Below, in pieces: positions 16,520-26,027 of a DNA stretch of 64,000 nt; position 1 is the stretch's first letter; each line of letters begins with the position of its first letter. Below the pieces are notes generated by a model, which worked only from the letters and a program-made list of their open reading frames with translations, was not told the origin of the DNA and did not search any database. The translations under genes were made by a program, and so were the position numbers. This DNA comes from Haloferula sp043729195 (GTDB taxonomy: Bacteria > Verrucomicrobiota > Verrucomicrobiia > Verrucomicrobiales > Akkermansiaceae). Location of the stretch: the NCBI GenBank assembly GCA_043729195.1, contig JAYTLR010000016.1, forward strand, positions 62,001-126,000. Reading direction: 5' to 3'.

Positions 16520-17419
16520 ATGAAGTGGTTGCGGATCATCGTGCATTGGAAGCGATTCAGCCGACGCTGGATCCGGCACCGGCACACCGACAACTCGGCG
16601 TCGCTGGCCTTTTACGCGCTGATCTCGCTGCCGCCGCTGCTGCTGATCGGCGTGACGGTGGCGGGGATGGTGATGGGGGACACGGCGGCGCACGGGGAAC
16701 TGGAGCGGCGCTTTGCCGCGGTGCTCGGTGCCGATGTGGCGCGGACCATCGAGGGCGTCTTGCAGAGCGCAAGGATCGCGCCGAGATCGCAGCCGGCGGC
16801 CTTCGCGATCGCAATGGTCACGCTGCTTTACGCCGGGTCCCACGTGCTGACGAAGCTGCGCTTGACCTTGAACGTGGTGAACGAGGCGGCTCCGGCCGAT
16901 CCCGCGCGGCCGTGGTTGAGCCGGTTGGCGGCGCGGGGCTTGTGCGCCGGTCTGATTCTCGCTTTCGGGATGCTGCTCGCGGCGAGCACCCTGGTCGATG
17001 CGCTCGCAGCCTACATCGGCTCGCGGATGGTCGTCCCCTGGCTGGCGGAAGTGAATCTGGTGCGCCAGTTCGGGTGGCTGTCGACCTACGCGACGCTGAC
17101 ATTGACCTTCGGGATGATCCTGAAAGTCCTGCCGCGCCGGCGTCCGCTGTGGCGGCACGCGTTTGCCGGGGCAGCCTTCGCGGCGATTGTCTCGGTGTCC
17201 TTGAAAAGCGCGCTCGACCTCTATTTTCGCCACTCGATGTGGGGTTCCTTCATCGGGAGCGGACTGACTCTGCTGCTTTTCCTGTTCTGGCTCTTCGTCT
17301 CGATCCAGGCCTTCCTCGCGGGGGCGGAGATCGCGGCGTCGATGGGTCGAATGCGGTGCAAGCGGCGCGACGCGGAGGCGAGATTGGAGAACCGAACGCC
17401 TACGGTTGTTCGCCGGTGA
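16520..17419 (+). CDS. YihY/virulence factor BrkB family membrane protein (299 aa)
   Basis: The protein has about six hydrophobic membrane segments, including NSASLAFYALISLPPLLLIGV near the N-terminus and LLFLFWLFVSIQAFLAGAEIAA near the C-terminus, which is the diagnostic YihY/BrkB signature ending with the F.GAE motif. Length is normal. The family was once misnamed RNase BN; its true role in the inner membrane is unresolved. ATG 16520 is chosen; a GTG lies one codon upstream. TAGACT at 16502 could be a -10 element. The last 20 bases overlap the convergent gene on the other strand. Confidence 0.85.
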   Translation: MKWLRIIVHWKRFSRRWIRHRHTDNSASLAFYALISLPPLLLIGVTVAGMVMGDTAAHGELERRFAAVLGADVARTIEGVLQSARIAPRSQPAAFAIAMVTLLYAGSHVLTKLRLTLNVVNEAAPADPARPWLSRLAARGLCAGLILAFGMLLAASTLVDALAAYIGSRMVVPWLAEVNLVRQFGWLSTYATLTLTFGMILKVLPRRRPLWRHAFAGAAFAAIVSVSLKSALDLYFRHSMWGSFIGSGLTLLLFLFWLFVSIQAFLAGAEIAASMGRMRCKRRDAEARLENRTPTVVRR

Positions 17420-20400
17420 CGGTCACGCGGCGGAACTCCGCGGGGTCGTCGAAGCTCCCGAAGCCGGCCCGTCCGACCGGATAGGCCGTGTCGTTCGCGG
17501 TCATGAAGGGGGTGGCGAGATTGTCGACAAAGACGGCGATCTGGCCGGTGGCAGAGTGGGTGACGCGGAGATTGTGCCAGGTGGACATCAGTTTGGCGGG
17601 AGGGGTGGCCGGGCTGTGGATGGTGGTGCGAACGGCACCGTCCACCTTCATGATCACAGTATGGGCCGTGCCATCCGAGGCGGAACTCACATGGGCATAG
17701 TAAAAGTGGGTCTCGTCGATGTAGCCGAAGATCAGGCAGATATCGCGATTGACGGTAGCGGAGGTGCGAAGGGTGCGGGCCTCGACGGTGAGCGTGGTAT
17801 TTCGCCAATCGCCGGGGACCAGCGCGTAGCCGCCGGGGCGGGCGACCATCCCGGATACCTGGGCGGCGGTGGTATTGAGGGTGAGAAGCCCGGCGGTCTT
17901 GGTCCACGTGCTCGAACTCAGCAGACTGAGGCCAGCGGGAAGCGTGGTACCGGGGAAGTCGCTGGTCCAGGTGGCGTCATGGAAGTCGCGGCGGGAGTGC
18001 TCGGCCGCTTGGAAGAAGCGGCGGGAGTGGGCGATCGGAACAGTCATCTGGCGCCAGGTGGCATCGCCTTGGACGGCCGGGCCGAGCGGTTGCCAGAGCC
18101 GCAAGTCGGCGGACTCAAAGAGCTGGAAAGAGCGGTTGGCGACCGTGGGATGGCCGAGGGTGAGCTGGTTGCCGGAGCGCTCCAGGGTGGTGGGAGTCCA
18201 GACGGGGGCGAGGGGGTCGTTGAGGTTGGTGCCCTCGTGAGCATGGAGGTCGTCGAGATGGACGGCCTGATTGCCGGTAGTGCCGCCGCTGGTGGCGATG
18301 GCGAGGAAGTCGGTGATGGGCATTTCAATCTGGGCGCGGAAGTGGAGGGGGCCGCCGAGCGGGATCTGCTGCGTGTGCGTCCCTCCTTGGAGATAGGCTT
18401 GCCAAAGCTGCCCGCCCGACGCGGCACCGCGGTTCTCGGCGACGATCCAGACCTTGTACCACACATTGCTTTGCAGGGCGGGGATCGGAGCGGCGACGAA
18501 GCTCTGGCTGCCGGCGGGGCCATCGTAGAGCCGAAGATTTCCGCCGGGCGAAACGCGGAGCTGCGGGGCGAAGTCGGCCTCGGTGTAGTTCACCGGATCA
18601 GCGGGATCGGCGGCGCTGGCTCCGAAGTTGTGGAGGAGATTCGTGCCTTCGAGGCGGAGGCGGAAGAAGACGGTGAGCGAGCTGCCGACCTGGGTGGGGA
18701 AGGGCAGGCGTTTGGCGGCGATGGCGCGGGGATTCGCGGCGGTGGAAGACGAGGCGGTGCGACGGAGGTAGCGGTTGCCGGAAGCTTCGGTGACGATCGT
18801 CGCGGACTGGGCGGCAGGCGCAGGGAGGTCCCACGAGGCAAGCGGCGAAGGGCCTTCGAAGAGGTCGACCATGCGCCAGTCGGGGGCGACGGGATCGGTG
18901 AGATTGGCGTGGCTGCTGTCGGCGTGGAGATCGTCAAAATAGACTTCGGTCGTGGGGCCGAAGCGCCAGAAGAAGGTCTTGAGGCTGGAGGACGTGCCGG
19001 CGGCAAAGCGGACGCCGGATTTCACGAGGGTGGGGACGCCGAACGCGCCGCCCTGGAGGTAGAGGTCGAAGGTATCGTCCGCGGTGCCGCTGGCGTTGCG
19101 CACTTGAAGCCAGGCGGAATACCAGGTGCGGTTGCTGACCTCGGCGGCATTGAGGAAGCTGGCGGAATCCTTGATCTGAAGCTGACCCGGCGCGCTGCTG
19201 ATGGAGCGCATCTGGACCTTGAAATGGGTGGCGGTGGTCGGGGCAGCCTGCTCGCTGAGGCCCCAGTTCGCGTCGTGGTTTTGATCGATGAGGTAGAAGC
19301 GGAAGAACACGGTGCCGAAGCCGCCGTCGGGGATGGGGGGGATCGGCAGGCTGGCGGAGAGCGTGCTGCTGCCGGCGGAGCGGATGCGGAGGACGCGGTT
19401 GACCGGGCCTTCGGTAGGGTCGTTGACGACTTGGGCGGAACTGCCGGTGGCGGAGAGCGCCATGCCGCCGAGGCTGCCGAGTTCGAAGTTGTTGAGCGCG
19501 GTCCAATCGGTGGTGCCTCCTTGCGGGGGCGGCGGCGCGATGCTGCTGTCGGCGGCGACGCGGTAGAGGGTGCCGTTCTGCTTGGAGAGAAGGTAGATCT
19601 CGCCGGAGTGGTCGGTGCCGAAGCGGAGGTCGGCGCGGCTGGTGCCGAGGATCGAGCGGAAGGTCGTGGCAACTCCGCCGGACTTGACGCCGAGGGATTT
19701 CGGCAGGACCGGGGCGCTGCCGGTCGTGGTGGTCGCCGCGAGATTCATCGAGGTGGCCGGAGCGATGAACAGGTCGCCGCTGACGATGTCGCCGAAGAGA
19801 TACTGGCCTTGGAGGGAGGGAATTGCGGAGCCCCGGTAAACTTGGCCGCCGATCACCGCCGCGCGGCCGTTGCCGTGGTCATATTGGACCACCGGATAAG
19901 CGAAGCCGCCGGTTTCAGGCGCGGGCAGCGGGTAAACGTGGGTCTTGTCCGTGATGTCGAAAAGATACGAGCCTTCACGGGATGGCCAGCCGTGGCGGGA
20001 GCCCTTGAGGACAAGCTCGACTTCCTCGATCATGCTTTCGCCGATATTGCCGCAGTACATTTTCCCGGTGGCGCTGTCCCAGGTGATGCGGTGGGGATTC
20101 CGGAAGCCGTGGGCGTAGAGCTCGCGGACCACAGGGAAGCCATCGCCTGGCGTGGGATCGGCGGCGGTGACCCAGGGGTTGGCATTGGCGGGACCGCTGG
20201 GGATGTAGTAGCGGCCGTTGGTGGAAAGGGTGAAGTGGGCGGCCTGGTGGCCGCTGGCGAGAATCGGCGCGATGCGGTGAATCGCCCCGAGCGGGGAATC
20301 GATCCGGCCGATCAGTTCGGGCCGGTCGAGCACCACCGAGCCGCCGTCGCCGACGCAGAGGAAGAGGCAGCCGTAGTTCTCATGGCCGGGTGGGGCGGTG

Positions 20401-21056
20401 GGATCGAAGGCGATCTCTTGGAGGTCGTGATAGCTGAAGGGAAAGCCGAAGCGGAGGATCTCGCGGCGGGAGAAGTTGGCGGGCGCGAGGACAAGCGAGT
20501 TGGCGGCCGGCTGGGACAGGGTCCACTCCGTGATGATGCCGACTTGCGAAAGATCGGCGGCGCCGGGTGCGATGAAGTCGGGTGGCGTGCCGGTGCTGGC
20601 TTCGCTGTGGGCGGTGTAGAATTTCCCGCGGCCCGGCAGTCCGGTCTGGTGGAACTCCGGGTGGAAGGCGAACGAGGCAAATCCGGTGCCGAGGCCGGGG
20701 CTGTGGATGAAACCAGGGAAGTGATCGGACAGATTGAGGAAGGTGGTGGCGGAGGTGGCCGCCTTGCTGGAGATGACCCATAACTTGCCGCGGAGATCGT
20801 TGCAAAAGAGCCGTGCGTCGCCGGGGCAGGGCTTGAGGTGATTGATCCGGGCTTTCGGGCTGCCGGTACTGCTCGAGGGAATGGTCAGCCACGGTGTGAG
20901 TTCGACACTGATGCCCGATGACAGCGGTTCCGGGAGGGGATTGGTCAAGCTACCCGCGGCTCCGGTAGCGGAATCCGTGGCCAGCAAGGCACATAAGGTC
21001 GTGAGGAAGGCGAGTCCTCTGATTCGCGCACCCGGGGGGGTCGGCAATTCATCCAC
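17400..21056 (-). CDS. Large secreted glucose/sorbosone-dehydrogenase-like beta-propeller protein (1218 aa)
   Basis: A signal-peptide-like segment (RGLAFLTTLCALLATDS) precedes a six-bladed propeller of the PQQ-dependent sugar dehydrogenase fold (about residues 50-480). Typical motifs include GLLGxAFHP-like GFASFAFHPEFHQTGLPGRG, DLQEIAFDP, CVGDGGS, YAHGFRNPHRITWDSATGKMYCGNIGE and the blade GGQVYRGSAIPSLQGQYLFGD. Three roughly 200-residue concanavalin-like modules follow, the second and third separated by a short 'FQLFESADLRLWQPLG' module common in verrucomicrobial secreted proteins. The family oxidises sugar hydroxyls or aldehydes; activity here is inferred. The start is GTG; a promoter-like element ends near it, so a slightly later start is possible. 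It overlaps the 3' end of the YihY gene by 20 bases. Confidence 0.8.
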   Translation of the reverse strand: MDELPTPPGARIRGLAFLTTLCALLATDSATGAAGSLTNPLPEPLSSGISVELTPWLTIPSSSTGSPKARINHLKPCPGDARLFCNDLRGKLWVISSKAATSATTFLNLSDHFPGFIHSPGLGTGFASFAFHPEFHQTGLPGRGKFYTAHSEASTGTPPDFIAPGAADLSQVGIITEWTLSQPAANSLVLAPANFSRREILRFGFPFSYHDLQEIAFDPTAPPGHENYGCLFLCVGDGGSVVLDRPELIGRIDSPLGAIHRIAPILASGHQAAHFTLSTNGRYYIPSGPANANPWVTAADPTPGDGFPVVRELYAHGFRNPHRITWDSATGKMYCGNIGESMIEEVELVLKGSRHGWPSREGSYLFDITDKTHVYPLPAPETGGFAYPVVQYDHGNGRAAVIGGQVYRGSAIPSLQGQYLFGDIVSGDLFIAPATSMNLAATTTTGSAPVLPKSLGVKSGGVATTFRSILGTSRADLRFGTDHSGEIYLLSKQNGTLYRVAADSSIAPPPPQGGTTDWTALNNFELGSLGGMALSATGSSAQVVNDPTEGPVNRVLRIRSAGSSTLSASLPIPPIPDGGFGTVFFRFYLIDQNHDANWGLSEQAAPTTATHFKVQMRSISSAPGQLQIKDSASFLNAAEVSNRTWYSAWLQVRNASGTADDTFDLYLQGGAFGVPTLVKSGVRFAAGTSSSLKTFFWRFGPTTEVYFDDLHADSSHANLTDPVAPDWRMVDLFEGPSPLASWDLPAPAAQSATIVTEASGNRYLRRTASSSTAANPRAIAAKRLPFPTQVGSSLTVFFRLRLEGTNLLHNFGASAADPADPVNYTEADFAPQLRVSPGGNLRLYDGPAGSQSFVAAPIPALQSNVWYKVWIVAENRGAASGGQLWQAYLQGGTHTQQIPLGGPLHFRAQIEMPITDFLAIATSGGTTGNQAVHLDDLHAHEGTNLNDPLAPVWTPTTLERSGNQLTLGHPTVANRSFQLFESADLRLWQPLGPAVQGDATWRQMTVPIAHSRRFFQAAEHSRRDFHDATWTSDFPGTTLPAGLSLLSSSTWTKTAGLLTLNTTAAQVSGMVARPGGYALVPGDWRNTTLTVEARTLRTSATVNRDICLIFGYIDETHFYYAHVSSASDGTAHTVIMKVDGAVRTTIHSPATPPAKLMSTWHNLRVTHSATGQIAVFVDNLATPFMTANDTAYPVGRAGFGSFDDPAEFRRVTVTGEQP

Positions 21057-21061
21057 ACGGG

Positions 21062-21091
21062 ATTATTTTCGATTCGCGGTAAATCAATCAA
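21062..21091 (-). promoter_or_regulatory. Putative promoter of the sugar-dehydrogenase-like gene
   Basis: On the minus strand TTGATT (21091-21086), an 18-base spacer and AATAAT (21067-21062) lie in an AT-rich divergent gap. The predicted transcript would start almost at the GTG, implying a leaderless mRNA or a downstream start codon. Confidence 0.4.
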
Positions 21092-21140
21092 GCTGAATGA
21101 TCTAACACTTTCTGTGCGCCGGTTTCGGCCGCGATCGGCG

Positions 21141-22181
21141 ATGATTGCGGCTCGATCGGTGATCCGGCTTGTGGCCGGTTCGGGCAGGGCGAATGCTGCG
21201 GCCGTGGATGCGGCATCGAAGGTGGTTCTAGCGGCGGTTTTGCCGGTCTATTTGCTGATTCTTGCCGGGGCGGTGCTGCGAAGAATCGGAGTCCTGAGCC
21301 GGGACCAGGATGACCCGGTGTTCCGGCTGGTGTTCAATGTCCTCTATCCATGCCTGATCCTCGATAAGATCCTCGGCAGTGATAGCGTCCGGGAGGGGGG
21401 CTCGGTGCTGTGGGGAATCGGTGTGGGCTTCGGGCTGACGGTGCTGAGCTTCGGCGGTGCGTGGCTGGCGGCGGGTGCGCTGGGTCTCCAGAAGGGTGCC
21501 GGCAAGCGGACGTTCACCCTTTCGAGCGGCGTTCAGAATTTCGGCTACACGGCGATCCCGGTGGTGGAGCAGGTGTGGATCGGGGCCGGGGCGACGGCGA
21601 TGCTGTTTGTTCACAATCTCGGGGTGGAGCTGGCGATCTGGTCGGTGGGAGTGATGATCATTTCCGGCGAACGGCAGGTCCCGTGGAAGAAGCTGGTGAA
21701 TGGTCCGGTGGTGTCGGTGCTGCTGGGGCTGATCCTGGTGGGCAGCGGATTGGATCAATACCTGGCGCCGGGCGATGGCGGGGCCGCTCACGCGATCGGC
21801 GGGCCGCTACGGAAGGCAATGGCTTGGGTGGGGGCGGGGGCTTTTCCGGTCGCGATCCTGATCACCGGCGCGGTCATGATGGATTTGGTCGGGGTCGAAC
21901 GCCCGTCGCCCAAGATCGTGCTCGGAGGCTGCGTGGTCCGTCTCGTGTTGCTGCCGCTGTTGCTGCTCGCGGCGGCGAAGTTCTTGCCGGCGCCGCTGGC
22001 ATTGAAACAGGTGCTGGTGGTGCAGGCGGCGATGCCGTCGGCGATGACCCCGATCATGCTGGCAAAGATTTACCAAGGCCGGCCGGGGGTGGCGGTCCAG
22101 GTGGTGATCGCGACAACACTGGTCAGTTTGTTCACGCTGCCCTTCGTGATTGTCTGGGGCAGCCGCTGGATCGGGCTTTAG
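21141..22181 (+). CDS. AEC family (auxin efflux carrier-like) transporter (346 aa)
   Basis: This is an inner-membrane protein with about ten hydrophobic helices. It starts with VLPVYLLILAGAVLRRIGVLS and contains LVFNVLYPCLILDKIL and SSGVQNFGYTAIPV, characteristic of AEC permeases, which export or exchange organic acids or similar anions. Substrate is unknown. The ATG at 21141 is a compromise: GTG codons at 21114 and 21207 are alternatives, the latter closer to the usual family start. It is followed 68 bases later by an IclR regulator, so it may be a target of that regulator. Confidence 0.8.
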   Translation: MIAARSVIRLVAGSGRANAAAVDAASKVVLAAVLPVYLLILAGAVLRRIGVLSRDQDDPVFRLVFNVLYPCLILDKILGSDSVREGGSVLWGIGVGFGLTVLSFGGAWLAAGALGLQKGAGKRTFTLSSGVQNFGYTAIPVVEQVWIGAGATAMLFVHNLGVELAIWSVGVMIISGERQVPWKKLVNGPVVSVLLGLILVGSGLDQYLAPGDGGAAHAIGGPLRKAMAWVGAGAFPVAILITGAVMMDLVGVERPSPKIVLGGCVVRLVLLPLLLLAAAKFLPAPLALKQVLVVQAAMPSAMTPIMLAKIYQGRPGVAVQVVIATTLVSLFTLPFVIVWGSRWIGL

Positions 22182-22249
22182 GAAATCGAGTTCCGACCTT
22201 GAAAGACGATTTGCTTGGTCCATGTATTGACCAACGCACACCGTTTCAT

Positions 22250-23068
22250 ATGACAAACGAATCCGACTGGGAAAACGCATCCGAGAATCCACGAGCGCGC
22301 TACATCGTGCCCAATCTGGATCGTGCGCTGGTGATGTTGGAGCTGCTGAGCTCGCGTCCCGAGGGGCTCAACGTGAGCGATCTCGGGGTGGAATTGAAGA
22401 TTCCCAAAAACAGCGCTTTCCGGATCGCGGTGACTCTCGAGAACCGCGGGTTTCTGGAAAAGGTGGAGAATACCAAGCGCTACCGCCTCACTCCGCGGCT
22501 GCTGGTGCTCGGTGCCATGTCGGTGACCGATGCGAACATTTTCGAGAAGTCGATCGATGTGATGCGGCGCTTGCGCGACGTGACTGGCGAGACCGCGCTG
22601 CTCGGGACGCTGGCCGGCGATGAAGGCGTCGTGCTTGATCAGGCGCTGGGGACGCACCCCTTCAAGTTCGCTGTCGATCCGGGGACTCGCTTCTGTCTTC
22701 ACACGGCGGCTCCCGGAAAAGCGATGCTGGCGTGTTTCCCGGACGAAGAGCGGGCGCAGCGGGTTTCGCGGCTCAAGCTGACCCGCTTTACTCCCAACAC
22801 GATCACCACCCATGATGAATTTCTGGCGCATCTCAAGGAAGTCGCGAAGCGGGGCTACGGCTTCGATCTCAGCGAGGAGATGGAAGGTCAAACCTGCATC
22901 GGCGCGGCAATCCGCGGGGCCACGGGCGGTGTGATTGCCGCCTTGTGGATCACCGCACCCTCGTCGAGGATTCCCGACGGGCAGCTCGATGTCCTGGGTG
23001 CTGTGATCAAGGCTCATGCGGACGAAATTTCGAGCCGCTTCGGTGCCGTACTTTCCCAGAATGCATGA
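22250..23068 (+). CDS. IclR family transcriptional regulator (272 aa)
   Basis: An N-terminal winged helix-turn-helix (LDRALVMLELLSSRPEGLNVSDLGVELKIPKNSAFRI..LENRGFL) is followed by the IclR effector-binding domain with LHTAAPGKAMLA, GYGFDLSEEMEGQTCIGAAI and the final hydrophobic strand. IclR proteins usually bind small metabolites and control catabolic operons. The ATG at 22250 gives normal length; the same frame is open further upstream but lies inside the transporter gene. The stop overlaps the start of the next gene (ATGA at 23065-23068), so regulator and PSD1 cytochrome gene are translationally coupled. Confidence 0.9.
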   Translation: MTNESDWENASENPRARYIVPNLDRALVMLELLSSRPEGLNVSDLGVELKIPKNSAFRIAVTLENRGFLEKVENTKRYRLTPRLLVLGAMSVTDANIFEKSIDVMRRLRDVTGETALLGTLAGDEGVVLDQALGTHPFKFAVDPGTRFCLHTAAPGKAMLACFPDEERAQRVSRLKLTRFTPNTITTHDEFLAHLKEVAKRGYGFDLSEEMEGQTCIGAAIRGATGGVIAALWITAPSSRIPDGQLDVLGAVIKAHADEISSRFGAVLSQNA

Positions 23069-26025
23069 ACAAGGTCTTGCTCATCGCGATCGGCGGGCTC
23101 GTTCCCCTGGCATCTCCGGGTGACTCGGAGAGCGAAGGTGTGGATTTCTTCCGCAAGGAGGTGAAGCCCATCCTCGAATCGAACTGCTTCAAGTGCCACG
23201 GCGGGATTGACGACAAAGGCCATCCGAAAGTGCGGGGCGGCCTTCAGTTGATCAGCCGCAAGGGATTGCTGATGGGTGGAGACCACGGATCCGCGATCAA
23301 CGAAGCCGAGCCCGCCAAAAGCCTGCTGCTCGAGGTGCTGTCCTACGGCAACGAGGAGCTCCAGATGCCTCCCCGCGGCAAGCTGCCGGAAGAGGATCTC
23401 GCCAAGATCGCCCGCTGGGTCGAGATGGGAGCCCCATGGACTCCGGAAGATGCGGACGTGCTGGTGGAGGTCCATGACCCGCTGGCCGGGGTGACCGTGG
23501 TCAACGAAAAGACCAAGGCGCATTGGTCCTACAAACCGATGCAACGGGTTGAGCCGCCGAAGGTCTCCGATCCGGCCTGGGCCGAGAATCCGGTGGACGC
23601 TTTTATCCGTGCGGAGCTCGACGAGAAGGGACTCAAGCCCGTTGCCGAGGCGTCGCGCGCCGCGTTGCTACGACGTTTATCGTATGACTTGACCGGCTTG
23701 CCTCCATCCGTCGAGGAGATCCGGGCCTTTGAAGCCGACACCGCGCCGGATGCGTGGTCCAAGCAGGTGGACCGGCTGCTTGCCGAGCCGACCTACGGTG
23801 AAAAATGGGCGCGGCACTGGCTCGACATCGTTCGCTATGCCGAATCGAACGGCTTCGAGCGGGACAGCGAGAAGCCCTTCGTCTGGCGGTATCGCGATTA
23901 CGTCATCCGTAGTTTCAACGAGGATAAGCCGTATGACCGATTCGTGACCGAGCAGATCGCCGGCGACGAAATGCCGGACAAGACCGCCGACTCGCAGATC
24001 GCCACCGGCATGATGCGGTTGATGGCGTGGGACGACGAACCGGCGGACCGCCTCCAGCACTTTCACGACGTGCTCGACGACAACGTGCGGGTGGTGACCG
24101 AGGGCTTCCTGGCGATGACCGCGGGTTGCGCCCGTTGCCACGACCACAAGGGCGACCCGATCCCGCAGACCGACTACTATAAGTTTGTTTCCTTCTTCCG
24201 TGGCATCGAACCGATGGGTCGTGGCGGCAAGCCGACGAAGATGATCGCCTCTAACGAGAGCCCGGCCGATCGCGAGAAGCTGCTTGCGAGCCTGGATGCC
24301 GAGGAGAAGCAGATCCGCGAGTGGATGGCGACCTGCGAAAGCGGGGCGTTGACGAACCTCCGCCGGACCAATCCGGAAGCTGCCGGCCGGGTCAGCGAGC
24401 GGGCGGGATTGGACCGATGGATTATTACCGACGCTAGGAAGCGTCCGACCACCTGGCACTATACTTTCACGAAGCCCGCTGAGGATTGGTCGACCGTCGG
24501 ATTCCGGGCCGAGCAGGCCGGCTGGAAGCAGGGTCCCGCCGGATTCGGAACGGCTGCGCCGAAAGTCCAGGCCCGCACGGTGTGGAACGGCCCCGATATC
24601 TGGCTGCAGACGACCTTCGGGTTGGAATCGATGCCGAAGTCTCTCCTTCTCCATCTCTACCATGATGAGGACATCGAGCTCTATCTCAATGGTCAGCCGG
24701 TGCTCCAGCGGGAGAACTACAATTCGAGTTACGAGAAGATCCAGGCACCGGCGGCTTTCATGGCGGCGTTGCAGACTGGACGCAATGTCTTGTCCGCTCA
24801 CCTCCGCCAGAAGAGCGGCGGGCAGTTTTTCGATCTCGGGATCGAGATCGACGCGGTCATGCCCGCCGACATCGTGCTGGATGAATCCTACCGCTCGGTC
24901 AGCCGTGCGGACCGCGGGACCTATCGGCGCAACGTGAAGCGGCTTGTTGACATCGCCGATCTCCGGAAGTCGCCTGGTTTCGAGGCCATGGTCGTTACGG
25001 AAGCAGGACCGGTCCCGCCGCCGACCCACCTTCTCATTCGCGGTAGCGCCCATGCCGAGGGAGATGTTGTCACTCCCGGATTCCCCGCGATCTGGGGAGG
25101 AGAAGCAGCGGTCATTCCTGCGCCGGCGGAAGGTTCGGATTCCAGCGGTCGCCGGCTCGCGCTTGCCCGATGGATGACCCGGCCTGACCACCCTCGGACC
25201 GCCCGGGTGATGGTCAACCGGATGTGGCAGCACCATTTCGGCCGCGGGCTCAGCCCGACCCCGAATGACTTCGGCTACCTTGGCACCGCCGCGACCCATC
25301 CGGAACTGCTCGACTGGCTCGCCACCGAGTTCGTGGCGAAGGGCTGGAGCATGAAAGCGATCCACCGGGTGATGCTCAATTCAAAGACCTATCGACTCGG
25401 CATCTCTAACAATCCGGAGGCTGCTCCGATCGATCCGGCCAACGACTTGTTCTGGCGTTTCAATCCGCGGCGGCTGACGGCGGAGGAAATCCGTGACTCG
25501 ATGCTGGCCAGCACGGGCGAGCTAAACTTTGAAATGGGCGGACCCAGCGTCTTTGTCCCGATGCCCGAGGAAGTGCTCGCGACCTCCTCGACCAAGGGCG
25601 GCAAGTGGGGCACCAGTCCGCCGGACCAGGCGAACCGCCGGAGCATCTACGCCAAGATCAAGCGATCCCTCCAGCCGCCGATGTTCACCGACTTCGACCT
25701 CGCGGACACTGACACCCCTTGTCCCGTCCGCTTCACCACCACCGTGCCCACTCAGGCGCTGGCGATGATGAACAGCGAGTTCGTCCACGATAAGGCGAAG
25801 GCCCTCGCTGATCGCCTTGGCAGGGAGCACCCGGGCGACCTTCAGGCGCAGGTGCGCGGTGCCTTCGAGTTGGTGCTTTCCCGTCCCCCCGACGAGTCGG
25901 AGATGGTCCGCTCGATCGCCTTCATCGGCAAGCTCAAGACCGACCACCAGCTCGCCCCGAAACTCGCTCTCCAGCGCTTCGCACTCGCGGTTTTCAGTTT
26001 CAACGAATTCTTCTACCTCGACTAG
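23065..26025 (+). CDS. PSD1 / planctomycete cytochrome c domain protein with DUF1549 and DUF1553 (986 aa)
   Basis: After a short hydrophobic signal (KVLLIAIGGLVPLA) comes a planctomycete-type cytochrome motif CFKCH (residues 41-45), then DUF1549 (about 160-360) which ends in a second haem-like motif CARCHDHKGDP. A jelly-roll-like insert with WHYTFTKPAEDW follows, and DUF1553 (about 690-940; RVMVNRMWQHHFGRGL). This architecture belongs to the PSD1 proteins abundant in Planctomycetes and Verrucomicrobia, usually paired with DUF1501 proteins and linked to breakdown of complex polysaccharides. Biochemical function is not established. It overlaps the IclR stop by 4 bases and is followed after 2 bases by the DUF1501 gene, so all three form an operon. 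Confidence 0.9.
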   Translation: MNKVLLIAIGGLVPLASPGDSESEGVDFFRKEVKPILESNCFKCHGGIDDKGHPKVRGGLQLISRKGLLMGGDHGSAINEAEPAKSLLLEVLSYGNEELQMPPRGKLPEEDLAKIARWVEMGAPWTPEDADVLVEVHDPLAGVTVVNEKTKAHWSYKPMQRVEPPKVSDPAWAENPVDAFIRAELDEKGLKPVAEASRAALLRRLSYDLTGLPPSVEEIRAFEADTAPDAWSKQVDRLLAEPTYGEKWARHWLDIVRYAESNGFERDSEKPFVWRYRDYVIRSFNEDKPYDRFVTEQIAGDEMPDKTADSQIATGMMRLMAWDDEPADRLQHFHDVLDDNVRVVTEGFLAMTAGCARCHDHKGDPIPQTDYYKFVSFFRGIEPMGRGGKPTKMIASNESPADREKLLASLDAEEKQIREWMATCESGALTNLRRTNPEAAGRVSERAGLDRWIITDARKRPTTWHYTFTKPAEDWSTVGFRAEQAGWKQGPAGFGTAAPKVQARTVWNGPDIWLQTTFGLESMPKSLLLHLYHDEDIELYLNGQPVLQRENYNSSYEKIQAPAAFMAALQTGRNVLSAHLRQKSGGQFFDLGIEIDAVMPADIVLDESYRSVSRADRGTYRRNVKRLVDIADLRKSPGFEAMVVTEAGPVPPPTHLLIRGSAHAEGDVVTPGFPAIWGGEAAVIPAPAEGSDSSGRRLALARWMTRPDHPRTARVMVNRMWQHHFGRGLSPTPNDFGYLGTAATHPELLDWLATEFVAKGWSMKAIHRVMLNSKTYRLGISNNPEAAPIDPANDLFWRFNPRRLTAEEIRDSMLASTGELNFEMGGPSVFVPMPEEVLATSSTKGGKWGTSPPDQANRRSIYAKIKRSLQPPMFTDFDLADTDTPCPVRFTTTVPTQALAMMNSEFVHDKAKALADRLGREHPGDLQAQVRGAFELVLSRPPDESEMVRSIAFIGKLKTDHQLAPKLALQRFALAVFSFNEFFYLD

Positions 26026-26027
26026 CC

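Noticed and set aside
16300..17484. Alternative frame overlapping the YihY gene
   Set aside because: Product lacks membrane helices and motifs; the YihY frame fits a complete family.
17406..20783. Long plus-strand open frame opposite the sugar-dehydrogenase-like gene
   Set aside because: Its translation is a low-complexity Gly/Ala/Glu/Val-rich shadow with no domain, while the minus strand shows clear propeller motifs and a signal peptide.
21410..22249. Upstream extension of the IclR frame
   Set aside because: It lies inside the AEC transporter gene and lacks any domain; the winged helix starts shortly after ATG 22250.
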